A stretch of 46,580 nucleotides of DNA from WQUF01 sp031549885 (GCA_031549885.1 JAVBPD010000012.1:1-46580); one strand, 5' to 3'; shown: positions 35,677 to 43,653, numbered from the stretch's first letter. The notes: generated from the sequence alone by a model not told the origin. Program-made: numbers and translations.

Positions 35677-37860
35677 TTGGTTAGATATGTTAGTGTGAAG
35701 CAGAATGATGTATCTGATTGTGGAGCAGCATGTGTAGCAACTATATGTAAGCATTATAAAAAAGATGTTTCTATTGCTAAATTAAAAGAGATAACGAAAA
35801 CTGATACAAATGGTACAACATTTGCAGGGTTGATAAGAGCATTTAATGATTTAGGCTTTGATTCTAAAGCTGTTAGAATCAATGAAGATGGACTTTTTTC
35901 AAAATTCACTTTGCCATGTATAGCTCAATTATCTTTTGAAGATGGGTATTTGCATTTTGTTGTTATATACAAAATAACAAAAGAAAAAATAATAATATCT
36001 GATCCTCAAAGAGGAATAGTTCATTATAAAGTAAATGATTTTTTGAAAGTATTTAACAATGCATTATTGCTCCTTATACCTAATATTGAGTTTCAGAAAA
36101 CAAAGGATAATGAATCAGCAGTTTTACAATACATAAAAATGATGGGTAAGCATAAAAAGTTATTCATATACGCTTTTATTACATCTATAATATTGACAGG
36201 TTTTGGTTTTATTTCATCATTTACAATGAAATATTTAATTGATGAAGTATTGACCAATCAACTATCAGATACTTTAACAATATTTTTTATAGGTATGCTA
36301 ATTTTTAATATTTTTCAAATTTTAGTTTCATTTTCAAGATCTCATTTGCTGCTGTATTTATCTCAAAAACTTGATATTGAATTGTTATCTTCATATTATA
36401 GGCACATTTTAAAATTGCCAATAAAGTTTTTTCAGTCAAGGAGAATAGGGGAGATAGTTACTAGATTTCAAGATGCAATGACGATAAAGGATATAATATC
36501 AGGTACATTATTGTCATTAGTTATTGATATAATTATGGTTATAGTAGTTGGCGCAGGTCTTTTTATGATAAATTCAACATTATTTTTAATTGTAATGCTC
36601 ATAGTAATTATAGATGCACTGTTAATTTTTGCATTTAAAAATCCTTACAGAAGATTTAATCAAAGAACAATGGAACAAAATGCAAAGATGAGCTCAACTA
36701 TAATAGAATCCTTGTCTGGAATTGAAACAGTAAAAATATCAAAAGCTAGAGAAAAGCAAGAATCAAAAATTAATTCAGATTTTGCAAAACTCCTTAATAC
36801 AACTTTCAGCGTTGGAATTTTTAAAAATGTACAAATTAGCTTAAACTCATTTTTGAATTCAGCTGGTAATTTAGTCTTATTGTTTGTTGGAGCACGTTTA
36901 ATAATGTCTGGTAATCTTACTTTAGGTGATTTAATGGCCTTTAATGCTTTATCATCGATGTTTTTAGGTCCAATTTCAAATTTAATAGGACTTCAAATGA
37001 GCTTTCAAGAGGTTTCGATTGCTGCCAACAGATTAATGGAAATAATGAACGTTGAAACTGAAGAGGAAAGAGATGAAGATAAACTATATGTCAATAAATT
37101 AGAAGGAAATATTGTTTTAAAAGATGTTAAGTTAAATTATGGATATAGAGAAGATGTTTTGAAAGGAATATCAATTTATATAAGGAAAGGTCAAAAGATT
37201 GGAATAGTGGGGGAAACTGGGTCTGGAAAAACATCTATAGCGAAATTATTAATGGGTTTTGAACAAGCGGATAATGGGGTTATTGCATTTGATGATATAT
37301 CGTTAGATTTAATTAGGCTAGAGAGCTTGAGAGATAGAATTGCTTATATACCACAAACAAGTCATTTATTTAGCGGCAAAATTATGGACAATCTTAAACT
37401 TGGAAATCCTAATTTAACTGATAAAGAAATAATCGATTTTTGTAAAATTATTGGAGTGCATGATTTTATTGAAAAGCTGCCAAATCAATATAATACATTA
37501 GTTTCAGAACAGGCTACAAATTTATCTGGAGGTCAAAAGCAAAGGATAGCAATAGCAAGAGCTCTTTTAAAAGACTTTGATATTTTGATTTTAGATGAAG
37601 CAACAAGCCAACTAGATGTTAATACTGAAAAATTATTAAAAGATAAATTTGATAGATTGTACAGAGGAAAAACTGAGATAATAATAGCTCATAGACTTTC
37701 TACTGTTAGGGATTGTGATAATATTATTGTATTAAATAATGGGAAAATAGTGGAGCAGGGAAGGCACGAAGATTTACTATATAATAGGGGATATTATTAT
37801 AAAATGTATGAGACACAAAGTGAGAGTTTTGAGGAGAAATATTATGAATTTAGAATATGA
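35677..37860 (+). CDS. Peptidase-containing ABC exporter (C39, double-glycine cleaving)
   Basis: The product is 727 residues from TTG 35677, set by GGAGGAGAG eight bases upstream; ATG 35659 lies before that site. The C39 cysteine peptidase domain (1-130) has all catalytic elements: Gln9, Cys15 in DVSDCGAACV, His93 in GYLHFVVIY and Asp109 in ISDPQRG. Six membrane helices follow (about 155-440), then the ATPase with Walker A GETGSGKTS, signature LSGGQKQR and Walker B ILILDEATSQLD. It cuts leaders after GG and exports the mature peptide. The two leader-bearing genes on either side (35193 and 39543) are its obvious substrates. Confidence 0.96.
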   Translation: MVRYVSVKQNDVSDCGAACVATICKHYKKDVSIAKLKEITKTDTNGTTFAGLIRAFNDLGFDSKAVRINEDGLFSKFTLPCIAQLSFEDGYLHFVVIYKITKEKIIISDPQRGIVHYKVNDFLKVFNNALLLLIPNIEFQKTKDNESAVLQYIKMMGKHKKLFIYAFITSIILTGFGFISSFTMKYLIDEVLTNQLSDTLTIFFIGMLIFNIFQILVSFSRSHLLLYLSQKLDIELLSSYYRHILKLPIKFFQSRRIGEIVTRFQDAMTIKDIISGTLLSLVIDIIMVIVVGAGLFMINSTLFLIVMLIVIIDALLIFAFKNPYRRFNQRTMEQNAKMSSTIIESLSGIETVKISKAREKQESKINSDFAKLLNTTFSVGIFKNVQISLNSFLNSAGNLVLLFVGARLIMSGNLTLGDLMAFNALSSMFLGPISNLIGLQMSFQEVSIAANRLMEIMNVETEEERDEDKLYVNKLEGNIVLKDVKLNYGYREDVLKGISIYIRKGQKIGIVGETGSGKTSIAKLLMGFEQADNGVIAFDDISLDLIRLESLRDRIAYIPQTSHLFSGKIMDNLKLGNPNLTDKEIIDFCKIIGVHDFIEKLPNQYNTLVSEQATNLSGGQKQRIAIARALLKDFDILILDEATSQLDVNTEKLLKDKFDRLYRGKTEIIIAHRLSTVRDCDNIIVLNNGKIVEQGRHEDLLYNRGYYYKMYETQSESFEEKYYEFRI

Positions 37861-39235
37861 TTTTGACGAAATAAAAGAATATAGCTCTGTATATGATAGG
37901 AATCCAACGTTAATAATTCCATTTTTTATTAGTACTATAGTGATTTTTATAACAGTTTTTTTAGTGATGATATTTACCTTTGATAAAGAATATGTAGTTA
38001 CTGCCCAAGGAAATATTCAAAGCGAAGATACTATTGATATAACCTTTCCTGCATCGGGAAAGGTTAATAAAGTAAATTATAAAGAAGGAGACCCTGTTAA
38101 AAAAGAAGATGTTATTTTTGAACTTGATGATTCTTATTATAAATCTCAAATTGAACAATTAAAAGCAGATCACGAGATAGATTTAACAAATGAGAAATTA
38201 TATTTAAAGGAAAAAGAGTGTGTTAATTTAGGGGAGAATAATTTTAAAGTGAACGATAAGGATGAATCTCCTTTTTATTATAAGATGGAAATATTCTTAC
38301 AATCTATAAATAATTTAAATAATAGTATATCTAACTCAAATGTGGAAACTCAAAAATCTGTTTTAAAAAATAATGCATTGTCAGAAGCTGCCAATGATTT
38401 GGAAATTGCTAATAATGATATGAAAATTATTAATGATCAAATTCAAAGCTTAGTTAATCAAAATTCTACAGTACAAACATTAATTGATCAAAAAAACTTG
38501 AAACAAAGGCAAATAGATCTTATAAATTTGAGGATAAAGAGCATTAACCAAAGCAAAAATTTATTTGATCAAAATAAAGATGATGAGAAAAGTAATTATT
38601 ATAAAATGGAAGCTTATTTTAATAATGTTTCTGGAATTCAAAACCAAGTAAGTGGGGGACAAAGCTCCAGCGATATAGAATCTCAAATAGAAAAATTAAA
38701 AAATGATATGCTTATAGATATAAATACAAATTTAAAAAGCATTTCAGATAAAAAAGCAGATTATGACATAAAACTTTCAAGACTTCAAAATGAAGCAAGT
38801 AATTTAAAAATAAAGTCTCCTCAAAATGGTTATATTCATTATTTAACTACGGTGGCTGAGGGAATGACTGTAGATGCTTCAAGACCATACGCAAGAATAA
38901 ATGGTATAGATACAAATAATGCAAATATGATCACTATGATTCCTGCAGCATATATAAAAAATATAAATAATGGATGCAGAGTAAAAGTTTCTTTTGATCT
39001 TCAGGGAGGCTATAGTAAAAAATATTTAAATGGCGTTATAACAAGTATAGATTCTGATGTTACAACTGATAGCATTTTAGGTCAAAGTTATTATAAAGCA
39101 TATCTTAAATTAGATGAAAATATTGAAAATCCTCGCACAAATATGCCTGCAGAGGTAAAGATAATCTATGATAAGAAAAAATGGGTAGAGTACATATTGG
39201 AAATGCTTAGCCTCAAACCTAAAATTGTAAAATAA
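37844..39235 (+). CDS. HlyD-family bacteriocin secretion accessory protein
   Basis: The product is 463 residues from ATG 37844, which overlaps the exporter end by 17 bases and follows GAGGAGAAAT. A single membrane segment (TLIIPFFISTIVIFITVFLV) is near residues 22-45. The outer part has the first half of a lipoyl-like domain (GKVNKVNYKEGDPVKKEDVI), a long coiled-coil hairpin (about 95-335) and the second half (KIKSPQNGYIHYLTTVAEGM), then a beta barrel. This is the standard partner of C39 exporters in Gram-positive bacteria. Translational coupling fixes its stoichiometry with the exporter. Confidence 0.92.
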   Translation: MNLEYDFDEIKEYSSVYDRNPTLIIPFFISTIVIFITVFLVMIFTFDKEYVVTAQGNIQSEDTIDITFPASGKVNKVNYKEGDPVKKEDVIFELDDSYYKSQIEQLKADHEIDLTNEKLYLKEKECVNLGENNFKVNDKDESPFYYKMEIFLQSINNLNNSISNSNVETQKSVLKNNALSEAANDLEIANNDMKIINDQIQSLVNQNSTVQTLIDQKNLKQRQIDLINLRIKSINQSKNLFDQNKDDEKSNYYKMEAYFNNVSGIQNQVSGGQSSSDIESQIEKLKNDMLIDINTNLKSISDKKADYDIKLSRLQNEASNLKIKSPQNGYIHYLTTVAEGMTVDASRPYARINGIDTNNANMITMIPAAYIKNINNGCRVKVSFDLQGGYSKKYLNGVITSIDSDVTTDSILGQSYYKAYLKLDENIENPRTNMPAEVKIIYDKKKWVEYILEMLSLKPKIVK

Positions 39236-39260
39236 TTAAGCGGGTTAATAACCCGCTTAA
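39236..39260. terminator. Bidirectional terminator between the exporter operon and peptide gene B
   Basis: TTAAGCGGGTT (39236-39246) pairs with AACCCGCTTAA (39250-39260) around AAT. It starts right after the accessory-protein stop; the minus-strand peptide gene stops eight bases to the right. Confidence 0.88.
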
Positions 39261-39267
39261 TTATTGA

Positions 39268-39543
39268 TTATGATCTATCGTTTAACTGGTTATCTGCTAT
39301 ATTTGTTTCAATAGGTGTAGAAGAAGATGTATAGGGACTAATAGCATTTCTAATATATCTATTGATTATATCAATAGGATCAAAAATTGCATAACCTATA
39401 AGTGTAACTATTCTATTCATAGTCATTGCAAAAATATCATTCATAATTTCAGGAATATTGAAAGAATTTGCACCACCTTCAATATGTTTAATTTCTTCTT
39501 CTGTTAATGATGTAGAATTTTCTGGTAAAATAATTTTCTTCAT
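39268..39543 (-). CDS. Double-glycine leader secreted peptide precursor B, hydrophobic Cys-free core
   Basis: The product is 91 residues from ATG at 39543, with AAAGGAG seven bases upstream; a longer frame from 39633 overlaps the promoter. The 24-residue leader ends TEEEIKHIEGG and matches leader A at 13 of 24 positions (MKKI, P7, S10, E15, E17, I18, I21, EGG). The 67-residue core starts ANSFNIPEIMNDIFAM and is rich in Ile, Asn and Met with an amphipathic look; it has no Cys and a hydrophilic, Ser/Thr/Asn-rich tail (SPYTSSSTPIETNI). It is convergent with the exporter operon. It may be the second peptide of a two-component bacteriocin or an inducing signal. The core family is not recognised. 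Confidence 0.8.
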   Translation of the reverse strand: MKKIILPENSTSLTEEEIKHIEGGANSFNIPEIMNDIFAMTMNRIVTLIGYAIFDPIDIINRYIRNAISPYTSSSTPIETNIADNQLNDRS

Positions 39544-39604
39544 TCGTTTGCTCCTTTCTTGATCTTGACAGTTTTGAAAATAAAATATTATGTAAGCATA
39601 TATA

Positions 39605-39633
39605 ATTTTACCATATTTTTTAATATATTTCAA
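39605..39633 (-). promoter_or_regulatory. Promoter of peptide gene B
   Basis: On the minus strand TTGAAA (39633-39628), 17 bases, TAAAAT (39610-39605), 62 bases before the start codon. The gap 39544-39873 otherwise holds the divergent promoter of the phospholipase-like gene and AT-rich sequence. Confidence 0.65.
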
Positions 39634-39812
39634 ATATTATGGAATTTAAATAATTAATATGATATTATCCTAAATGTTACTATTTAAAATAAAAATACAT
39701 ATAACAACAAAAAAACATAAATAAAAACACAATAACACATAATATAATACTAACCTAAAAAAATATATATGTTGTTAACATTTAAACAAAACTATTAAAA
39801 GTAATTTAGCTG

Positions 39813-39821
39813 TGATATAAT
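39813..39821 (+). promoter_or_regulatory. Extended -10 promoter of the phospholipase-like gene
   Basis: TGATATAAT is a perfect TGn-extended -10. It covers the ATG at 39820, so that codon cannot be the translation start. Confidence 0.6.
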
Positions 39822-39873
39822 GATATATATTTTTACTTATAGTGTTTCAAATTTTTTATTGAAAGGGTCTTAT

Positions 39874-40626
39874 ATGAAGAAAGTTAGCTTTGAAAAAAGA
39901 TACGGAATTGCCATTCGAAGTATATTTAATACATTGAATCCCATAAAGAATAGATTTAAAAAAACTGAGTGCATTGTACACAAATATATTATAAATAATT
40001 CACTAGAAACATTAAAGGAATATGGACATAGCAATATATATGATTTTTTTTATGAATATAAAGACGAGCTTTTAAATGGAGCTGTATGGGTGGATTTGGA
40101 TTATAAGAGTATTAACCATTTTTTTCATTACAGAAATCATAAAGGCTTATATGGTTTTTCAAATGCATATGAAGAGTGTATGAAATACTATGATATTATG
40201 CAGAAAAATTTTGCTTTAAAAAATTTTTCTGTGGCATGTTTTTATTTAGGAGCATGTCTTCATTTAATCCAAGATGTTACTGTACCACAACATGTAAATA
40301 ATAAATTGTTAAAAAAACATAGATATTTTGAAGGTTGGATAATAGATAAAGTAAAAAAAGGTTATGATTTTACTTCGAATAAAGTTGAAAGGCACGTAAC
40401 GGTGTTTGATTATTTTATTTCAAATTCATCTTATGCAAATAAGGTAAATATGTATTATAAACATTTAGAAGAAGAAAGAAAATTTCAAAAGATATCAAAA
40501 AACATAATTTCTAAAGCTCAAGCTACAACATGTGGTTTTTTGATAGATATATATAATCAAAATGATAAATCCATTAAAATCGATGAAAATTATTTCTTAA
40601 AAATCGTAAATGTTAAACAAGCTTAA
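39874..40626 (+). CDS. Zinc-dependent phospholipase C-like protein without signal peptide
   Basis: The product is 250 residues from ATG 39874; the earlier ATG at 39820 overlaps the promoter, and AAAGGG gives a weak ribosome site. Zinc-ligand candidates follow the family order: His36, Asp74, His82, His130 and Asp134 in HLIQDVTVPQH, His140, His149 and Glu153 in HRYFEGW. This matches the all-helical phospholipase C/S1-P1 nuclease-like domain of clostridial alpha-toxins. Unlike them it has no signal peptide, no mature N-terminal Trp and no C-terminal C2-like domain. It may act inside the cell or be a non-toxic paralogue. It is divergent from peptide gene B, with its own terminator. Confidence 0.78.
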   Translation: MKKVSFEKRYGIAIRSIFNTLNPIKNRFKKTECIVHKYIINNSLETLKEYGHSNIYDFFYEYKDELLNGAVWVDLDYKSINHFFHYRNHKGLYGFSNAYEECMKYYDIMQKNFALKNFSVACFYLGACLHLIQDVTVPQHVNNKLLKKHRYFEGWIIDKVKKGYDFTSNKVERHVTVFDYFISNSSYANKVNMYYKHLEEERKFQKISKNIISKAQATTCGFLIDIYNQNDKSIKIDENYFLKIVNVKQA

Positions 40627-40632
40627 TTTTTA

Positions 40633-40686
40633 AAAAAAGAGCTGTTATGGAATTGATAAATCAACTTTATAACAGCTTTTTTTTTA
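40633..40686 (+). terminator. Terminator after the phospholipase-like gene
   Basis: AGCTGTTAT (40640-40648) pairs with ATAACAGCT (40669-40677), with an inner stem TTGAT/ATCAA, followed by ten T. Its apex (ATGGAATTGAT...ATCAACT) matches the terminator at 29089. Confidence 0.93.
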
Positions 40687-40696
40687 ATTGTTCCTT

Positions 40697-40867
40697 TTAT
40701 TTAACTTCAAAACTTGAGCAATTTGTTTCTTCAACACATGTTGCGCTTCTTTTATCTTTAGATACTTGTATTTTGTTTAAAGTGCAATAATTACTACTAT
40801 TGTAATTACATTCATTTACTGAACAGCTTATACTTGGGTTTTTGTTTTCGTTATTATATGTTTCCAT
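40697..40867 (-). CDS. DUF1540 small Cys-rich protein, 56 residues
   Basis: ATG at 40867 follows GGAGGAACCCAAA. The product has the DUF1540 pattern: SISCSVNECNYNSSNYCTLN, a basic middle (SKDKRSA), then TCVEETNCSSFEVK. It holds five Cys in a CxxxxC...C, CxxxxxC arrangement that should bind one metal ion. DUF1540 proteins are common in clostridia and bacilli, often as one or two copies of this motif; the role is unknown. It points toward the terminator at 40633 and is transcribed away from the PurB-like gene's 3' end. Confidence 0.88.
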   Translation of the reverse strand: METYNNENKNPSISCSVNECNYNSSNYCTLNKIQVSKDKRSATCVEETNCSSFEVK

Positions 40868-40934
40868 TTTGGGTTCCTCCTAAAAAAATATTTCGTAATT
40901 AGTATTAGTGTTTTTTTAAAAAATATTCCTTCAA

Positions 40935-40972
40935 CAACAACGTCGTTAAATCTATATTTAACGACGTTGTTG
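40935..40972 (-). terminator. Perfect 17-bp hairpin, terminator of the PurB-like gene
   Basis: CAACAACGTCGTTAAAT (40935-40951) pairs fully with 40956-40972 around a CTAT loop. It begins two bases past the minus-strand stop. The T-run on that strand is interrupted and lies about ten bases further. Confidence 0.7.
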
Positions 40973-40973
40973 G

Positions 40974-42371
40974 TTAATTAATGAGAATATGTTTATTTAT
41001 TTCAATTACTGGCCAAACTTCTTCATCTATAAACTCTTGAAGTTGTTCGGAAGATCTTCCCACAAAATTATGAGGATCCAAAATTTCTTTAATTTCCGAT
41101 TCACTTATTTTAATTTCATCATCATTTATTATTTTATTAATAAAGCCATATTCGTTTATACCCAAATTTTTCTTTTTATAAATATCTCTCATTATTTCTT
41201 TAATTTTTTCAGATGCAACCATCTTATCTGCACCATTTCTAATAGCGCTTTGAATTAATTTATCAGCAGCTATAAATGGAATCTCTTCATCTATATGCTT
41301 TAGAATTAAATCTTCGTTTATAATAATATCATTACTTAAAGATAAGTATAAATTTAAAATTTCATCTATTTCCATAAAACTTTCTGCAATAGATATTTTT
41401 TGATTTATATAATCATCAGTCCCTCCATCAAAATATTGACATGTAGATGTTATAGCACCATTTAAACTATTTGCAATAACAGCCTTGGAGAGCGAAGATA
41501 TTCTATCAGCAATAGAATGTTTTTTGCTGATAGTAGAATAACCTTTATCTTCATCGTTAATGAACTCATGTATATTTTCTAAAAACCTATACTCATTGGC
41601 AAATTTACATGCAGTTTCTCCAATTTGGCTTAAAAGATTTAAAACGATTGATATGATTTTCTTAGTATAATATTTACCGCATAATTTAAAACTTCGATCA
41701 AACCCCATTTTTGCTGTGACCATTCTATCCAATGTATTAACTTTATCATTATCATTTTCAAATAATTCTAACAAATCTAGTTGGTTTCCACACATACCTT
41801 TTATACCTTTAAATTCAATAACAGTTAAAGTGTGCTCTAAATTCTTATAGTCTATGAGAAGATCTTTAATCCAAATGCCTATTTTTTTACCAATGGTCAT
41901 TAGACTAGAAACATTAAAATCATTGTACCCTAGCATAGGAAAATCTTTATATTTAATAGACATATTTGATAAATTATTTATTATTTTTATTAACTTAACT
42001 TTCAAAATGTAGATAGCTTCTTTTATGATAATTAAATCTGTATTATCTTTTATGTAAGAAGTATCACCTTTGATATGGATAGCATTTTTGCCCTCAGGGC
42101 ATTGCAATCCAAACGCATAAATATTATTTATTATTTCACTTTTAATTTCTTTTTCATTCTCTTCAAGAGCTTCATAATTAATATTGTTAATATTTTCCTT
42201 TAATTCAGAAATTTGTTCTTGGGTAAATGGGCACCCTAATTCCATTTCCGATTCTGCAAGTACTGTCCAGAGTTTTCGCCAAGTTATATACTTCATATCA
42301 TCAGAAAAAAGATAACTCATTTCTTTAGTGCAATTTCCATTTATTAGTGGTGAATTATAAACATTTCTCAT
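40974..42371 (-). CDS. Adenylosuccinate lyase (PurB/ADSL) homologue, probably not catalytically normal
   Basis: The product is 465 residues from ATG at 42371, preceded by AGGAGG. It aligns over its full length with the eukaryotic-like PurB branch: DNTDLIIIKEA, FKGIKGMCGNQ, LFENDNDKVNTLDRMVTAK, DYINQKISIAESFM, EEIPFIAADKLI, LDPHNFVGRSSEQLQEF. Two key sites differ. The GxTHxQ motif bearing the general acid/base His reads GYNDFN (Asp151 at the His place). The flexible signature loop GSSAMPYKRNP reads GYSTISKKHSI (277-287), keeping only the second Ser. His99 of the first motif remains, but GATS is shifted to GDTS. It looks like a diverged paralogue with a lost or changed reaction. No pur genes are nearby. 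Confidence 0.85.
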   Translation of the reverse strand: MRNVYNSPLINGNCTKEMSYLFSDDMKYITWRKLWTVLAESEMELGCPFTQEQISELKENINNINYEALEENEKEIKSEIINNIYAFGLQCPEGKNAIHIKGDTSYIKDNTDLIIIKEAIYILKVKLIKIINNLSNMSIKYKDFPMLGYNDFNVSSLMTIGKKIGIWIKDLLIDYKNLEHTLTVIEFKGIKGMCGNQLDLLELFENDNDKVNTLDRMVTAKMGFDRSFKLCGKYYTKKIISIVLNLLSQIGETACKFANEYRFLENIHEFINDEDKGYSTISKKHSIADRISSLSKAVIANSLNGAITSTCQYFDGGTDDYINQKISIAESFMEIDEILNLYLSLSNDIIINEDLILKHIDEEIPFIAADKLIQSAIRNGADKMVASEKIKEIMRDIYKKKNLGINEYGFINKIINDDEIKISESEIKEILDPHNFVGRSSEQLQEFIDEEVWPVIEINKHILIN

Positions 42372-42480
42372 ATACAAACCTCCTATCAAATACATATAAA
42401 ATAAAGATTTAAATCAGTTCTAGTTTTTAATCATAATTAATATATTTATATTGTAGTTTTTATTGGGGAGGGGGATCTCT

Positions 42481-42702
42481 TTGTACAAATTTAACATTAT
42501 TGATAAAGTCGCAATAATAATGGTCATCATTGGAGCATTGAATTGGGGGTTAGTAGGACTTTTTAATTTAAATTTATTTGATTTATTATCCAGAGGAACA
42601 GCAGATATACTTTCTAGAATAGTATACATACTTGTAGGCGCAGCAGGCGTTGCACTTATTATGCTAATTGCAAAAATGACGCGTGCTTCAAAATTTAAAT
42701 AA
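42481..42702 (+). CDS. DUF378 family small membrane protein
   Basis: The product is 73 residues from TTG 42481, placed seven to ten bases after GGGGAGGGGG; an in-frame TTG at 42463 overlaps that site. Two membrane segments are visible (VAIIMVIIGALNWGLVGLF and IVYILVGAAGVALIMLI), with the hallmark GALNWGLVGLFNLNLFD of DUF378 (YuzA-like). Function is unknown. It is a single gene between divergent and convergent minus-strand genes, closed by a bidirectional hairpin. Confidence 0.9.
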   Translation: MYKFNIIDKVAIIMVIIGALNWGLVGLFNLNLFDLLSRGTADILSRIVYILVGAAGVALIMLIAKMTRASKFK

Positions 42703-42708
42703 AATAAA

Positions 42709-42775
42709 AATAATAACCTTAACTAAAATAAGATAGTGCTATTTGCATTATCTTATTTTAATTAAGATTATTATT
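42709..42775. terminator. Bidirectional terminator between DUF378 and HPr genes
   Basis: AAAATAAGATA (42725-42735) pairs with TATCTTATTTT (42749-42759). Imperfect outer arms AATAATAACCTTA / TTAAGATTATTATT extend the stem. Confidence 0.75.
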
Positions 42776-42806
42776 TACTTAGTTAATATTTTTATCCAAA
42801 TTAAAT

Positions 42807-43067
42807 TTAATCTTCTAATGATTCGATCAATTTTACTAGTTCCTCAGAAGCAAGTTGTTCATCATTTCCAGAAGTAATTATTTTTATCATTGAGTCTCTA
42901 GTTACTCCCAATGATAAAATACTGATTAAGCTTTTTGCATTCGCTTTTTTACCGTTAAATTCAACATTAACATCAGATTTAAAAGAAGAAGCTTTTTTAA
43001 TAAATAATGTTGCTGGTCTTGCATGCAGTCCAGTGGAACATTTAACCATAACATCTCGTACAACCAT
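42807..43067 (-). CDS. ptsH: Phosphocarrier protein HPr
   Basis: The product is 86 residues from ATG at 43067, after GAGGTGAG; an in-frame GTG three codons earlier is part of that site. This start puts the active His at position 15 (TGLHARPAT) and the regulatory Ser at 46 (AKSLISIL), exactly as in Firmicute HPr. It passes phosphate from enzyme I to EIIA proteins, and Ser46 phosphorylation by HprK makes it a CcpA co-repressor. It is a lone gene, not in a ptsHI operon. The EIICB at 3.4 kb would depend on it. Confidence 0.92.
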   Translation of the reverse strand: MVVRDVMVKCSTGLHARPATLFIKKASSFKSDVNVEFNGKKANAKSLISILSLGVTRDSMIKIITSGNDEQLASEELVKLIESLED

Positions 43068-43106
43068 TACACTCACCTCATATTTAATAACAATTTATAT
43101 ATTGTC

Positions 43107-43112
43107 ATTATA
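43107..43112 (-). promoter_or_regulatory. -10 element of the HPr gene
   Basis: The minus strand reads TATAAT at 43112-43107, 40 bases before the HPr start codon. The -35 region is poor (TTTTAA at 17 bases). Confidence 0.45.
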
Positions 43113-43143
43113 TACGAAATTTTAACATTTTAAAAGCAAAACT

Positions 43144-43407
43144 TTAGTTTCTTGGTTGAACTATTAACTTAATTGCTGTTCTTTCTTCACCATCGATTTC
43201 TATTTCGGTAAAAGCTGGAATGCAAACTAAATCAATACCACTTGGTGCTACAAATCCTCTAGCTATTGCTACTGCCTTAATTGCCTGGTTCAATGCTCCC
43301 GCACCTATTGCTTGTATTTCTGCAGTGCCTTTCTCCCTTAGAACACCTGCTAAAGCACCTGCTACAGAATTTGGATTAGACTTTGCTGAAACTTTTAATA
43401 CTTCCAT
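43144..43407 (-). CDS. spoVS: Stage V sporulation protein S
   Basis: The 87-residue length and sequence are those of the highly conserved SpoVS: MEVLKVSAKSNPNSVAGALA, GTAEIQAIGAGALNQAIKAV and IDLVCIPAFTEIEIDGEERT. It is an Alba-like nucleic-acid-binding fold protein that influences septation and coat assembly in sporulation. AAGGGGGT lies upstream. A sigma-H promoter match at 43466-43492 fits its known early-sporulation control. Confidence 0.96.
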   Translation of the reverse strand: MEVLKVSAKSNPNSVAGALAGVLREKGTAEIQAIGAGALNQAIKAVAIARGFVAPSGIDLVCIPAFTEIEIDGEERTAIKLIVQPRN

Positions 43408-43465
43408 TTTGTTTTTTACCCCCTTAAGATTATATAAAATTGCTTCAAAACTAACTATTGTTAAT

Positions 43466-43492
43466 ATTCTACATTGTTTAAATAAATCCTCT
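43466..43492 (-). promoter_or_regulatory. Sigma-H promoter of spoVS
   Basis: On the minus strand AGAGGATTT (43492-43484) matches RNAGGAWWW, and after 11 bases GTAGAAT (43472-43466) matches RNNGAAT. Both boxes fit the published sigma-H consensus fully. Confidence 0.75.
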
Positions 43493-43653
43493 TTATGTAT
43501 AAAAGTATTTTTAATGTATATAAATACTAAAATTAAGCTAAGTTAAATAATAGAAACAAAATACAATTTTTCAAGACACATTCTAGTTATATTTTAAATA
43601 TAAACATTATAATTTAAATAAAACATTCAATATTTTCTACTAGGAGATAAAAT

